Shown piece by piece: positions 1-10,570 of a stretch of 64,000 nt of DNA. The translations under genes and the position numbers were made by a program. The stretch spans positions 434,001 through 498,000 of the forward strand of contig BGZK01000147.1 of the NCBI GenBank assembly GCA_005406025.1. The letters are read 5' to 3'. This DNA comes from Eumeta japonica (taxonomy: Eukaryota > Arthropoda > Insecta > Lepidoptera > Psychidae). The notes under the pieces are model-generated. The model was not told the DNA's origin, searched no databases, and was given only the letters and a program-made list of their open reading frames with translations. How positions within the stretch are numbered: the stretch's first letter is position 1; every line of letters begins with the position of its first letter.

Positions 1-578
1 TAACGACTACACACTCAGTTATGTCCACGAAAAATTGAATAATTGCATCACTTCTCACAGTACCAGAGCCGCGGTGCGATTATTGATAAAGCGTACACAA
101 AAACCGGAAATACGATATTTTATAATACGACATTAGCGGGTAAAGCGCGCAATGGGACCGGCGGACCATTAAATTTTATACGTGGCCCGGGGGAGGCGGC
201 GGCTGCGCACATAAATATACGAAAACATATTGCACACCTCATTATGCGCAATTAGCTGCGATTGTGAGGTCTCGTGCGTGCAGATTTCGCTGTTGTGTTT
301 CATTGCTCCTACGCAAATATTTGGATTGTATTTACTTATTATGCTTTTGACGTTTATTTCATTATAGTCATTACGATATTGTTTTTTGGGAAGGTAACAA
401 CCATTTTATCATTCATGTACAATTAAAAATTTTTCGATCGTGAAGCACTATGAAATGCTTTCTCATTACGAGTCATGCAATTATAAAAAAAGTCTCTTAT
501 ATCACGAAAATCAAAAAATAATATAACACTTGTATTGAAAAAAACCTTTATTAATTAAAGAAGTTAGTTTACGAATGC
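1..578. other. Intergenic start with a GC-rich, regulatory-looking island (about 45-300)
   Basis: No convincing coding signal. Positions 45-300 are richer in GC than their surroundings and have non-repetitive, homeodomain/POU-like word content, for example ATTATGCGCAATTAG at 241-255 and TTAAATTTTATACG around 170. This is the usual look of an insect cis-regulatory element, but conservation cannot be tested here. Positions 300-578 are AT-rich with no recognised feature. The small open frame at 43-255 has no recognisable protein features. Confidence 0.25.
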
Positions 579-642
579 GGATTTGAAAATTTACGTGTAA
601 TTTATCATGTATAATATAAATTACACGTAAATTTTCAAATCC
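579..642. repeat. Perfect 27-bp inverted repeat (foldback hairpin)
   Basis: Left arm 579-605 and right arm 616-642 are exact reverse complements over 27 bp, separated by a 10-nt loop (606-615). It would form a long unbroken stem in DNA or RNA. No transposase, terminal duplication or larger element was recognised around it. It is one of several unrelated foldbacks in the window. Confidence 0.9.
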
Positions 643-1589
643 TTGATTATAAATCGTTGATTAATTGTAATCAGTCAAGAATCAATTAGTATTGACAAAT
701 TTACGAATAAATTCTATTTTCTTTTTACATTATTTAATTGTTTTCATCGTTTTAGCCAAGACGTACTGAACACGTATTTATAAAATGAAATCTATTGGCA
801 GCGTTTAATCTGGGGAGTGTGCGCACAGGCAGAACGACAATAGTAAAATTAGAGCGGTGGGGAAAGGGTTGGCGGCGCCCGCGCACTTTATGTTTATTGT
901 TATTAGAACAATATTTGTACACTCGAGATCTACGGTTATGGTTATTACCCGCGTATCGTATTTTTTGTCGGTACCATTTGTGCGCGGTTCCAGTATTGCG
1001 ATGCTGAAAAATCGTTTCTTGTCCAAATCGATATCAAAATATCTTTTGGCATTTAATGCGTAAGTCTGACTAATGAACATCGTAGTGGCACTTCACAACG
1101 TCCCCTCATTAGCTAATATTGAAATCATAACATGTTATGATAACATAATCACAGTACCAAATAAGAAGTGACGATGTAACGCCACTTATCTGTTCTTAAA
1201 TTAGTTACATAATATTTAATCATCCTTTCTCGCTCTTGTTTCGGCTGTAGATTACATATTAACCTCTCGACAGAATAATGTTGTCATTCCTCATTCGAGT
1301 TACATAGAAGTCTGTATTTTCCTCCTATAACAATGTCATAGGAGGTCGGTCGCTTTGCCGTCTGAAGGTGAACTACTAATGATGATGATGAATTTTTTTT
1401 TATTAAGTGTCATAACGAAAAGTAAAATTTTTATGGAAATCGTTTGAAGGACAACGTAACTATAAGTAAAAAAAAATACTTTGTTATATTTTCCTTCAAA
1501 AACCAAGCTTTACTAGTGCTTTATGCAGTAAGTACTGTTCCAGGTTGACGTCATGGTAACGTGTTTTCAATTCAAACAATAGTTTGAAA
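643..1589. other. AT-rich intergenic DNA with a complex block at about 790-1080
   Basis: The 790-1080 block is GC-richer. It contains a run of Fox/Sox-like words (TTTATGTTTATTGTTATTAG at 887-906, then AACAATATTTG), which suggests an enhancer-like sequence. Open frames in it overlap on both strands and lack protein features. The rest is AT-rich with nothing recognised. Confidence 0.2.
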
Positions 1590-1659
1590 CAAACTGTATT
1601 ACAATCTATTTCAAACTGTATTTTCAAACGGTATTACAATCTATTTCAAACTGTATTTG
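1590..1659. repeat. Two-copy tandem repeat, 35-bp unit
   Basis: Positions 1590-1624 and 1625-1659 are near-identical. Both contain TATTACAATCTATTTCAAAC, and they differ at only two or so positions (for example ACTG/ACGG). This is a simple local duplication in AT-rich DNA, with no coding potential. Confidence 0.8.
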
Positions 1660-2770
1660 GGTAGTCAATTAAAACATAATTTACTCTTTTCTTTCTCTTG
1701 TAAAAAAAAGCTTAAATTAATGCAATAAAAAAATCTATAAAAAAAAAAATCTAAGAAGTGTTATCGTAAAGTTGTGGGTTCGAATAGAGTATGTACCACT
1801 ACGTTTTGCTAATTTAACTCGTCAATAGTGAACGATAAAATCACTTTGAAGGTAGGTGAAAATCAATCACACAAATTAGTTTATAAGCTTGTAACGGCGA
1901 TGGGCTGGCCGTGTTATGTTGGGTTCAACTAATTAGGAAACGTGCGTGTGTACCAAGTAAACAACCTTTGGCTATCGCACATTAGGACGAATGTTGTGAA
2001 GTTAGCCAAATATCCCATTGCTATGCTGGCGTCGCATTTGTCATGTCGTTTTGTAATACAACTTCATACAGTAGTACAAACACGACCAATAATTTTGGTT
2101 AAGTACGCGATGATAAATAAGAACGCCGAAAATTAATTCCATAAGTGGTTAGCTTCGATTTCGAATCAAACGTCAAAGAAATTATTAATATGGTTTGTCA
2201 TTTGTAACAATTTTAAGTAATAAAAAAAACGCACGAATATAATATAGACGATATTATATACACAGTTGTTCCGTCATATTATTGATAAATATATCATTAA
2301 TAAATATAATAAAAATAAATCATTAATAAATGTAATGCAAAAATTTTAATTTGTACTTACTGCTACGTTCAAACTACAAACTAAGTTCGGAGTTAGAGAT
2401 AAAAAAAGTAAACACTAAAACAAAAAAGATGTTGTATGTTAAACGTCACTTTGAACCGAAAGCGCATTATGAAACCATTACAATACTTTTTATTTTATTG
2501 CATTTCAAGTGTCGACATATTGGTTGCCAAGTGAAAAATTAAGTCCAAATTTTTAAATATATCACATATTTACCAGCAGTTAAAATTTATAGAACCTTCA
2601 TTAAATGTAAACAAATCATAACTATGTCGTATGTAGTCTTAAACAAGTCGTTAATTTTACGACAGTCAATTTAGTCAACGTTCTAAATACTTATTTTCCA
2701 CGAATGGCTGTGAAAAGATTTTTCCTTTATCGTCATTAATTAAAACTATATTGACTAATGAGTTTTTACT
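1660..2770. other. AT-rich intergenic DNA, nothing recognised
   Basis: Low-complexity A/T runs and degenerate short repeats; ATCATTAATAAAT recurs twice near 2290-2335. Short open frames here have amino-acid content typical of chance reading frames. Confidence 0.4.
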
Positions 2771-3260
2771 TTAAATCGAATTAAACCGATCGCTTCGTGC
2801 CCCGAAAATTAAGTTAAACCATCGGTTTTAGACGCTGTAATCGTATTGGCGGACAACGACAATGTAAATGGCGGTAGTCTCCAACTGGGCCAGTGCAGGT
2901 CGAAGTGGAGTCATTGATATCTCGATTGAAACTCGATATCGAATCATATTTAAGTCAAACATATCGGGTTTATATCGATGTGCATTCGGTACTAGCGAAA
3001 TGTCCGGTGGCCAGTCTCGGTATTTGTGGAGGATACATTGTCCGTCGACCCCCGGCGTGGTGGTAGCCGTCGTGGACGCAACAACACGGTAGTCTGCTGT
3101 TCGTTAGGCGCCTATTTAGAATGCCGAGTATCCCGTTATTGGCGCGTGCCGTGTCGTGTCGTCACACCGTTTCACCCATTTTGACGTATTGTGAGAGACT
3201 GTGTCGTTTGAACGCCGTCGAAGTTCATGTGATAGATACATCTCGTTTGCATTAGAGAAA
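2771..3260. promoter_or_regulatory. Candidate cis-regulatory island
   Basis: About 490 bp of complex, GC-richer sequence flanked by AT-rich DNA. The segment is free of simple repeats and has the even word use expected of conserved noncoding DNA. The 74-codon frame at 2868 lacks splice signals or motifs. The regulatory call is an inference from composition only. Confidence 0.25.
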
Positions 3261-3719
3261 TAAATGGTGTCTTTGCACAAGAATGTGAGCGATTAACTGT
3301 TGAAGTTTTAATTTTTGCCAAAGAGAGGCGATTTAAGAATTACATTTTTATGTGCAGGATACAAAATCTTGTGCGCCCGCAATATATATTCAATAAACCT
3401 TATATTGAAGAGTCTCGACTGCTTTTTGGTCCTTGCACAATCATCAAGGAGAAATCAAGGTGGTAAGGTGAGAATGTTTATGGTATCTTCGATCAGCGGT
3501 ATGGATGTAGTGTGAATATGAATTCCAAAAATTTGTATATTAAGAATAATTTAAGCAACTTGTGCATTAATTTATTCCCAAAGTGTAGTAAGCTTAGTTC
3601 TACAGAATATTTTTTTTAGGTCCTGATAATATTATACTACAGCAAACTAGAATAATGAACAAATTAAGTGTCCGACCCTAAAATAGACCCTAATCACGTC
3701 GTAAAAATACGATCACTCG
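3261..3719. other. Intergenic spacer, nothing recognised
   Basis: AT-rich sequence between two complex islands. The open frame at 3315-3515 has no recognisable domain. Confidence 0.4.
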
Positions 3720-3920
3720 AAACTGATGGCACAGAATTAAGGACGAAAAGCTGGTGACGGGGTACCCCATTCTTTCACTATTACGCCACAAGATTCCTGC
3801 AGACGGCAACCATTAGCGGCACCGGGCGAGGGGACCGCTGAATTAGCTTCGGCAATAAAGTGCTCGGCTGCCAGCGCGATTAGCGCGACCGGCGCTTTTC
3901 AACTCATTATATTCTATTCG
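3720..3920. promoter_or_regulatory. Candidate cis-regulatory island with homeobox-like words
   Basis: Compact GC-rich block. It includes AATTAGC and CAATAAAG (3841-3860), which resemble Antp-class and Caudal/Abd-B-type homeodomain sites, embedded in unique GC-rich sequence. No open frame of note. Inferred from composition and motifs only. Confidence 0.3.
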
Positions 3921-4289
3921 AAAGTCGCTTTTTGTAAATACATTACATATTGTGCTTCATGTTTTATACATTTTTTTTTGCAAATGATTCATTTTAATAC
4001 AAATTAAAATATATATTCTTTTTTGTTTCGATATTAAATTTTGGTTAATGATTTGACAATGATTAACCCAAAGCTCTTATTATTAGGTGATTAGTATAAA
4101 AGAAAACTAAAGAAACAACCGACAAATATATGTGAAAACTGGATTGCGCCACGAAGTTGCTTCCTTTGAGCAGAACCGCATCAATTTAATTTAGCATATC
4201 TTTTGGCATGTCTAGAGAAAGTGGTTACTTTAGTGTTTTGTGTAAAAACGAAGTAAAGTTTAACTTTGAACTTTTCATCTTGATCGCCC
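3921..4289. other. AT-rich spacer, nothing recognised
   Basis: Long T and A runs with no open frame, repeat family or RNA gene recognised. Confidence 0.4.
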
Positions 4290-4480
4290 GCCGGTCGTGT
4301 TTCCTATCGTACCTTTAACAGGCGACACATCCTGTGCTGGCTGCACGGTGTGCTGCGCACGCGCCGGCCATTACCTGCGGCACGTGGGCGCGTTCGAGCG
4401 TGCCCCTCACGTGGGCATACATACACATACACTACCTATCGCAATACGTTGTGTCGAGTGGACAATCGTGTAAGCTTCTT
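4290..4480. promoter_or_regulatory. GC-rich island with paired CACGTG E-boxes
   Basis: CACGTGGGC occurs twice, at 4381-4389 and 4408-4416, spaced 27 bp apart within a GC-rich island. Two identical extended E-boxes at this spacing are the kind of arrangement bHLH factors bind. No coding signal. The function is inferred. Confidence 0.3.
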
Positions 4481-4648
4481 CGGCCGTGAAAGTGCATTAT
4501 GGAATTTTGCTGTTTAGTTATCAATTAGACTATGTGCACTTGCTTTTAAATTTTCATAAAAAATGAATTTAAAAAAAATTAAAATATTACATTGAAAAGT
4601 GATTGAAATATTGCAAACTAAACTAAATAAATATGGGATCATCATAAA

Positions 4649-4731
4649 TGGCCTGAGTGGCAGCGGCCCAGGGATTAGTTAGATAATTAGTTACTTTCAA
4701 GCCAGAAGGTAAGTGGTTCGAGTCCTGGCCA
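4649..4731 (+). repeat. tRNA-like sequence, probably a tRNA-derived SINE head or tRNA relic
   Basis: An A-box-like TGGCCTGAGTGG (4649-4660) and a B-box GGTTCGAGTCC (4715-4725), an exact match to the consensus, are spaced as in a class II (Ser/Leu-type) tRNA. TGGCC (4649-4653) and GGCCA (4727-4731) can pair, but a proper 7-bp acceptor stem and T stem cannot be drawn. It is therefore unlikely to be a working tRNA gene. A pol III-promoted SINE 5' end or a decayed tRNA copy fits better. Confidence 0.5.
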
Positions 4732-5199
4732 CTCGCGTGTTGATCAATACCTTTTTAATATAAATCTAATTAAATTATTTATTATTTTGTCGCATGAGTA
4801 TACAAAGACGGCTTTTCCGCTGTAGGGTCCTAGGGTAGATGCGCTATGTGGCCGTACAATGTTTTAGAAGTTAAATCGGATGATATATGTCAGTTAATGG
4901 TTTTTTTTCGACGTGTTACTTCTGGCCTATAAACATGTAAATAAATTGTAACTTAACAATAACGTAAAACTTGATTTAAAAAAAATACGTAATAAATATC
5001 ATAGAAGATTATAATCCCATAATTTATGAAAATCATTAGTATTGCGCTGTGGAAAAAATTATCAATTAGACGTTATAAATGTTAATGAGACACATCCTAA
5101 AAACGGTAATATACTTTACTTGGTTCAAGGAGTTCGATTAAAAATGTGCAATCCAGGCAGTAATATCAGATCCGATTTGGCGGCTCTTCAAACTGGCCA
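4732..5199. other. AT-rich spacer, nothing recognised
   Basis: AT-rich DNA downstream of the tRNA-like sequence. It could be SINE body, but no diagnostic tail or target-site duplication is visible. Confidence 0.3.
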
Positions 5200-5660
5200 C
5201 CTATAGTCACTACGATCGCTGACTATGCTCCGTTACAAACAAAACTTTTCCTACTCGATCCAAGTTGACGTTTCGAATGTCCGATAATAGGTTTGTACGA
5301 GGCCACAATAACGTCGATCCTCAGCATCGGGAGGTCGGCGCGTTTACGTAAATACGAAGCGACTTCTATTATCTGCCGCTCATTGTGGTCGCTGCTCACC
5401 CCTCCGAGCGCATTCACCGGGAATGATTGATCTATGGCGGATTGACAGATTTTTTTTTAAACCACCCCGCCGGCACCGGCGAATATTAAAGGCGATTGTT
5501 GTTTAATTTTTACATTCGAAGGGCGATGCTCGGAGTGTTGTAATAATGTTTTGATAATGGGCATCCGTTGGGGTCATGTTGCTGTTCGGGGCGCGTGGGA
5601 GCAGGCGTTGCGCGCGCACTCCTTGAATACCAAGTTGTTATCGCATAACGTTTATGTTAA
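5200..5660. promoter_or_regulatory. Candidate cis-regulatory island
   Basis: Complex sequence with GC-rich sections at 5270-5430 and 5460-5630. A 64-codon minus-strand frame (5223-5417) covers part of it, but it has no splice-site support or known motif, so a noncoding element is more likely. Confidence 0.25.
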
Positions 5661-6689
5661 ACAGACTGATTTAGGTTGAGTGTTTCAATTCCTTGAGACT
5701 TGTAGGTATTTTAATTTTCGTACGAATAAAATAATATTTTTTTTCTTATGTAATGTCATAAATATTAGGGTACATCACTACGATACAAAAAATAAGAAAA
5801 AATAAGAAAAAAAAATATATATTTGCATATATACATTGCCAATAAGTCAATATATTTTAAGAAGCATTCATTCATTTTCACATGCATTTTTTTGGTGTTT
5901 CATAGATAAATAAATAACGACTTATCCTTAAGATTTTTAAACCCTGGTTCCCATTATTCAATAAGCCTCGTTTAAGACATGTTATAATTTCAGGATCGTT
6001 TTGGATTTTCGCATTCAGTGGCTGCGGACCTTGAGAGGCAAGTTATGGCTTAGTCTAGCATTTTTCTGCACATTCCGTTTGGTTATCCTATGTTAATTTA
6101 ATGGCAGATTTTATAAGTCTTCTGCCATGTCTGTCTGTTAATTCAAAAGCTATTTCGATTACTTTAGACCCTTGACAAATTCATTTCATGTGGATTCTCT
6201 GCATTGATTTTTTGCAGCTCGATGACTGAGTTCGATTTAGGGGTCCGGTTCCTCTATTAGCGGGAATGTACAAGTATCACAGGTAGAGCATTTTGACTAC
6301 TGAAAAAAAAAACTATGCTAAATTTTAATCTAGATCTGTAAATACGAGCAGCTGTTATGAAACACAGGGTTATAAAACACAGTTTTTTCTTTATGAACTT
6401 TTCAAATATCTACAGTCGATCTTGAATTTTATACACTTCTTCATTTTCAATGGCTCATGATAAATTTATACCTATATTATTTCTTCGCGTTAAATCTGAA
6501 TTTTAATTGTTAATAATTTGCAAAGCCACAGTTTCAGCGTCAGCCACCTACCGGCAAACGCGTATCATTATTTTTTTTATCATGATTGAGGGGTTTAAGC
6601 CTTAAAACTTCCACCTTGGCCTAGTTTGAATTTGGACTTTCTAATGACCGTTGTCATCAATACGATGACAACTTGGTACGTATGGTTTA
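5661..6689. other. AT-rich intergenic DNA, nothing recognised
   Basis: Homopolymer runs and simple A/T-rich words such as AATAAGAAAA repeats near 5790-5815. No gene, RNA or repeat family recognised. Confidence 0.4.
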
Positions 6690-6800
6690 ATACAACTTAT
6701 TGGTCAATTCTCCCGTGGCGAGGATCAAACCCAGCACCTGATGGTTCGAAAACAATATACTCGCAGAGCCACCGCCGCCCCATAGCGGTACTATCGTTCC
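6690..6800 (-). repeat. Possible tRNA-derived SINE fragment
   Basis: On the minus strand the sequence reads GTGCTGGGTTTGATCCTCG, close to a B-box (GGTTCGANTCC) with two changes, in the phrase style of insect tRNA-derived elements. The A-box is poor and no tail is clear, so this stays tentative. Confidence 0.3.
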
Positions 6801-6839
6801 GAAGTCTCTTAAAATATTTAATCTGTCAGCTATCGACAG

Positions 6840-7150
6840 TCGACAATTGAACGCTGACCCTTGGCGGGTGCGACATTTTTTTTTTAATTTTTGCAGTTCC
6901 TTTTTATTATTTTTTTATCCGGCCGGACAATGGCCCGCGCGAGCCGTTCGATACGTCCGCACAATGCGCCCACTGATCCTCATTGATCGCCAATTACCGG
7001 ACATTAAGTACCTTAAACGCTTTTCATGGCAGTTATTTGTGGTAACAAATCAAAAAAGTCACAAAAGACCGTACGAATATACTATTGCATTATTATTTGT
7101 TTTTTTTTTTTCTTTGAACGGTTTTTTTTTCGGCATATTCGTAACAATAG
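6840..7150. promoter_or_regulatory. Candidate cis-regulatory island
   Basis: A GC-rich complex core (6920-7040) contains CAATTACCGGACATTAAG, with two homeodomain-like ATTA/TTAA cores, flanked by T-rich tracts. A 128-codon frame crosses it, but its ends are poly-Phe runs from T tracts, so I read it as noncoding. Confidence 0.25.
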
Positions 7151-7215
7151 CGTTTAGTGAGTACCAATCGCGTCCCTCAGTACATTTTTGTTCTATATAT
7201 AGATGTTTCTCTCTG

Positions 7216-7257
7216 AAATCTCTGAAAATCTGAGTGTAATCAGATTTTCAGAGATTT
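7216..7257. repeat. Perfect 18-bp foldback, 6-nt loop
   Basis: Arms 7216-7233 and 7240-7257 are exact reverse complements with loop GTGTAA. ATCTCTGAAAATCTGA is the core of the left arm. A degenerate copy of the arm (CTCTGAAATCTCTG) precedes it, so the left side also shows a small direct duplication. Confidence 0.9.
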
Positions 7258-9413
7258 TTATGACATGACATGGTGGTATATTATCAAAATGTTGTATTAT
7301 CGAGTCTTTAGTTAATTATTTAGATTCATATAAGAATATAATTTGTCTGAAGAGAAACTAGTAACTTTTTCTTTTAGCATTATCGAGGGTCAAATGTTCG
7401 GTTGAAATTATGGAGGAAGTAGTGGTCCGATGAAGAAGACAGGAGGATGATAGAGGGAAGATGTGGGATGATGGGGAGGATTGAGTCATCGGAACTTTCG
7501 TTCATTGGACGGAATGCAACAACGAAAACTGTGAGAACGGGAGTGAGTGAGTGTGAGAGTGTGGTATTGCACCGCTCGATTCGTACCATTTACCTGCTCC
7601 AGCCAAATTGATTATAGCATGTCTCTACCACAATAATCTATATCTTTTCAATAATTTAAATAAAAAATACTTTATGCAAAACTGCAGAATTGTTTAAAGT
7701 TATATAAAACTATAGAATATTCAAGATGGACATAATATTTATAAAGTTACAACATTGTTGTTGTATAAAAATAGTCAGTAAATAAACACGCGCCAAGCAA
7801 GGTGTGTGCGCACGCGCCGCTGCGCTGTCGAATCCATTGTCACACTCGTCACGCACCTTTACGTGCGCCACTCCTGTAACATGCAAAAAAAAAATAGCCT
7901 TTTAGTTGTTTTTTTTTTATCAATATATTGAAATTAGTGATACAAAAGCATTCGTAAGATATATATTTTCATGACGTATTGCAGTATTTATAGTGTTAAA
8001 GTTTGAAAGAGGATGATTTGTTTTATTAATATTTTTAATATGCAATTATTGTTAAAATCTCATAAATATATGCTGTATTTCGTTATTTAAGTTTCTAGAA
8101 TAAATGAAATCCTCAAGAAATTATTAATTTCAATAATCATAACTTTAACTAGCATTTGAGAGGCATGTTGTGGTTGTGAATAAAAATTAGACTGCTTATT
8201 TAATAAAAGTTTTACCCATTTTTTTAGTTCCTTGCTTACTGAAAGTCTGATCAAACTTGCAAACGATTTTGTCCAATGCTGATGAAATTCTTTTAGCTGT
8301 AGAAATCTGAAAACTCACGAATATGTTGCAATTTTAGAATACATTAAAAAAAACCGTGATACTGGAAATGACGCAATGTAATTTTAAATTTTTAACAATT
8401 AAAAGTTAGTTTCGTTCATGAGATTTTCATATATTCCTTAAACAATCATTAATATTATTTCTATAGTACCTTATCTACGTATTATCCAAAATTAAAATTA
8501 TTGTAACTTACAAATTGAAAAGTTTTTTTATGGAGTAGTAAAAATTATAAGAAATGTTCATTTTCTTCGGATACTACATTTACTATGTATTTAAGTGCCC
8601 ATAAATTATTATTATAAACTATTTAGTTTAAGGCTTTAGAGGATTTAGAGCGTAGAAAAGAAATTTAACACATGTAAAATTATTATCAATTAAATATTCG
8701 CAGTACCCATTAAGTGGGCCGATACCAGCCTATACGATTTTTTTTGGAGTCGGTGCTAGCCAAGAGGCTAATTTTATATAGCATAAAATACATCGTGTAT
8801 ATTTTATGCCATATTAAACTAGCTGATTATAAAATATGTTCATTAGATCTATGTACGTTTGTGTCGAACACAAACATTCGTACAAAACCGACTGAAGGAG
8901 ACAGCGTGTGAGGTGGCAGGGTGCATATATAAGCAAACTTGCGTTGTTCGGCACGGACTTAAAAGAATTGATTAAGTGGATATGGCGAATATTTACTTTT
9001 GGCTTAAAAAGAATATCTTTCTAGTTTAAGAGCTTTTTGGAGATGTTTATTTTTTTGTAAAATTTAATTTAATTAATTTGGAAATGTTATTTGGCTAGGT
9101 CCTAATAGACATTTGTTTATGATGGGGAACCTAAAGTATTATCAATAACTATTATCATGCATTATGTCAAACGAAAAATCGCTGCCCAGCGCAAGCGCAC
9201 TGCGCAGCGGTGCCAATGCACAGAAAATTGAATGCGTGAGTGTATGATCTATATCTGTATATAAAACGAAACGAAATAAATTTACCAATAAATGTGCGTA
9301 CAATTACATCTTAATATATGCCGAATATTAATGCTAACACTAGCGTGCGCCCCACGGCTCTGTCTGCATGGTCTCACAATAAATTCATTCCTATTTTGCG
9401 ATCCTATTTTCAG
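7258..9413. other. AT-rich intergenic DNA with a small GC block near 7790-7890
   Basis: The only complex block is about 7790-7890, with the GTGTGTGCGCACGCGCC type of CpG-rich sequence. Near 8779-8807 there is an imperfect hairpin (GCATAAAATACA against TGTATATTTTATGC). The remainder is AT-rich without recognised features. Confidence 0.35.
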
Positions 9414-9562
9414 GAAGGTGTATTATTACATCGTGTGATACGACGTATGTAGTCGATATAATGAGCGATGAGGACGGTGCTGACGATGATGATGGAGAAA
9501 TAATTACACACGACAAGTTTTTAAACTCGTTTATCACCACTAACAAAATAAAAAGTAGATGA
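9414..9562 (+). CDS. Candidate terminal exon, acidic peptide of unknown identity
   Basis: A good acceptor (pyrimidine-rich tract ending ATTTTCAG at 9413) is followed by a frame that stays open for 49 codons to a TGA at 9560. An in-frame ATG at 9461 begins MSDEDGADDDDGEIITHDKF, a strongly acidic stretch (residues 3-12) that is unlike the AT-driven chance frames nearby. It could be the last exon of an unseen upstream gene or a transposase scrap. No family is recognised and no donor partner is visible. Read as an exon, it enters with two bases of a split codon. Confidence 0.3.
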
Positions 9563-10089
9563 ATACTCTATTGTTTATAAGCCTCAATAAAAATATATAT
9601 ATAAGGTATATCTTTTCTCCCTCTTAAACCTCTCCGCTGTCCAACCACTGAGTCATACACGCTGCGTAGACTTCGCAGACGGATGCAGCGTGAGTCACGC
9701 TCACTCGAGACGTTCGCTGGATGGGCTTGAGTGCGGTCAGTGATTGGCCGGCCAGACGCAGCGTCTGCTGGAGATGCGGGCGGTCGCTGTCTCTGTGACG
9801 TCACTTATTTTTACGATCGCCATATTGGCGTCGACAACAATTATTATCGCATGCGAGAATCGTATAATAGTATTTTTCTGGCATAGATTGGAAATAATAA
9901 TGCTGATTTCCTAATATATATAAAGTTAAATCAAATGTTTCGGGTGATAACAATGTGAGGGAAATACAATTTTTTACCAAAAAATAATCATAATTTGTAT
10001 GTAACTGTGCCTCTTAGAAAATGGTAAAAAACATAAAAAAACAATACTGCCCTAAAAACTTAAAATGTAATGACAAATTCCAATATCCA
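9563..10089. other. GC-rich block with overlapping palindromes (about 9600-9850), then AT-rich DNA
   Basis: The block repeats GACGCAGCGTC-type words in both orientations: ACGCTGCGTAGAC at 9659-9671, ATGCAGCG about 30 bp on, and the palindrome AGACGCAGCGTCT near 9757. It also holds a perfect GTGACGTCAC palindrome at 9795-9804 (CRE-like). It may be a fragment of an inverted-repeat element or a regulatory island. The minus-strand frame over it is compositional. Positions 9850-10089 are AT-rich with nothing seen. Confidence 0.3.
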
Positions 10090-10570
10090 ATATATCATCT
10101 ATTAGCGTCGGAACTAGGCACTCGAGTCGGGTGGATGTGTCTATAGCCGGTGTTAATTTTCATCCGCAGGGCACACGGCCGCCGCCAAATATTGTGATAA
10201 TCCGGCGGCGCGCGCACGCCGGTGACTCGATGAAAAAACGTAAAGGGCCGACGTGGGCGCGTCCCCCGGGACCACTCCGCTTTCATTCCCATAATCTATT
10301 CCAATTAACTGACAGCGGCATATTGTGATATTAACACAATGCAACCGGTGCCCCACTCGATTATAATATTGCATATCCACCGGGTTATCGACTTTATCGC
10401 GTGTGCGGTGAGAGCGATTTTAGTGATGTAAGAGGTCGACCGGAGCGTGAACTTTTACACAAAACCAAAATGAGCTTTACCGCGAAGCTCGTAAAGTTCG
10501 AGTCGAAAGCGCGTCGTCGATCGAATGGTTGCTATGCGCAGTTGCAAGTACAACTTTAACTCTATACACC
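10090..10570. promoter_or_regulatory. Candidate cis-regulatory island, one of the strongest in the window
   Basis: Nearly 500 bp of complex sequence with open frames overlapping on both strands and no splice signals. Words include CAATTAACTGACAG (10303-10316), a homeodomain core next to a TGACAG (Meis/Hth-type) site, and GACTTTATCGCG, a Caudal/Abd-B-like core. This mix is typical of developmental enhancers, but the inference rests on motifs and composition alone. Confidence 0.35.

Noticed and set aside
6847..7233. 128-codon + frame
   Set aside because: Its ends are poly-Phe from T tracts and its middle crosses a regulatory-looking island; no motif.
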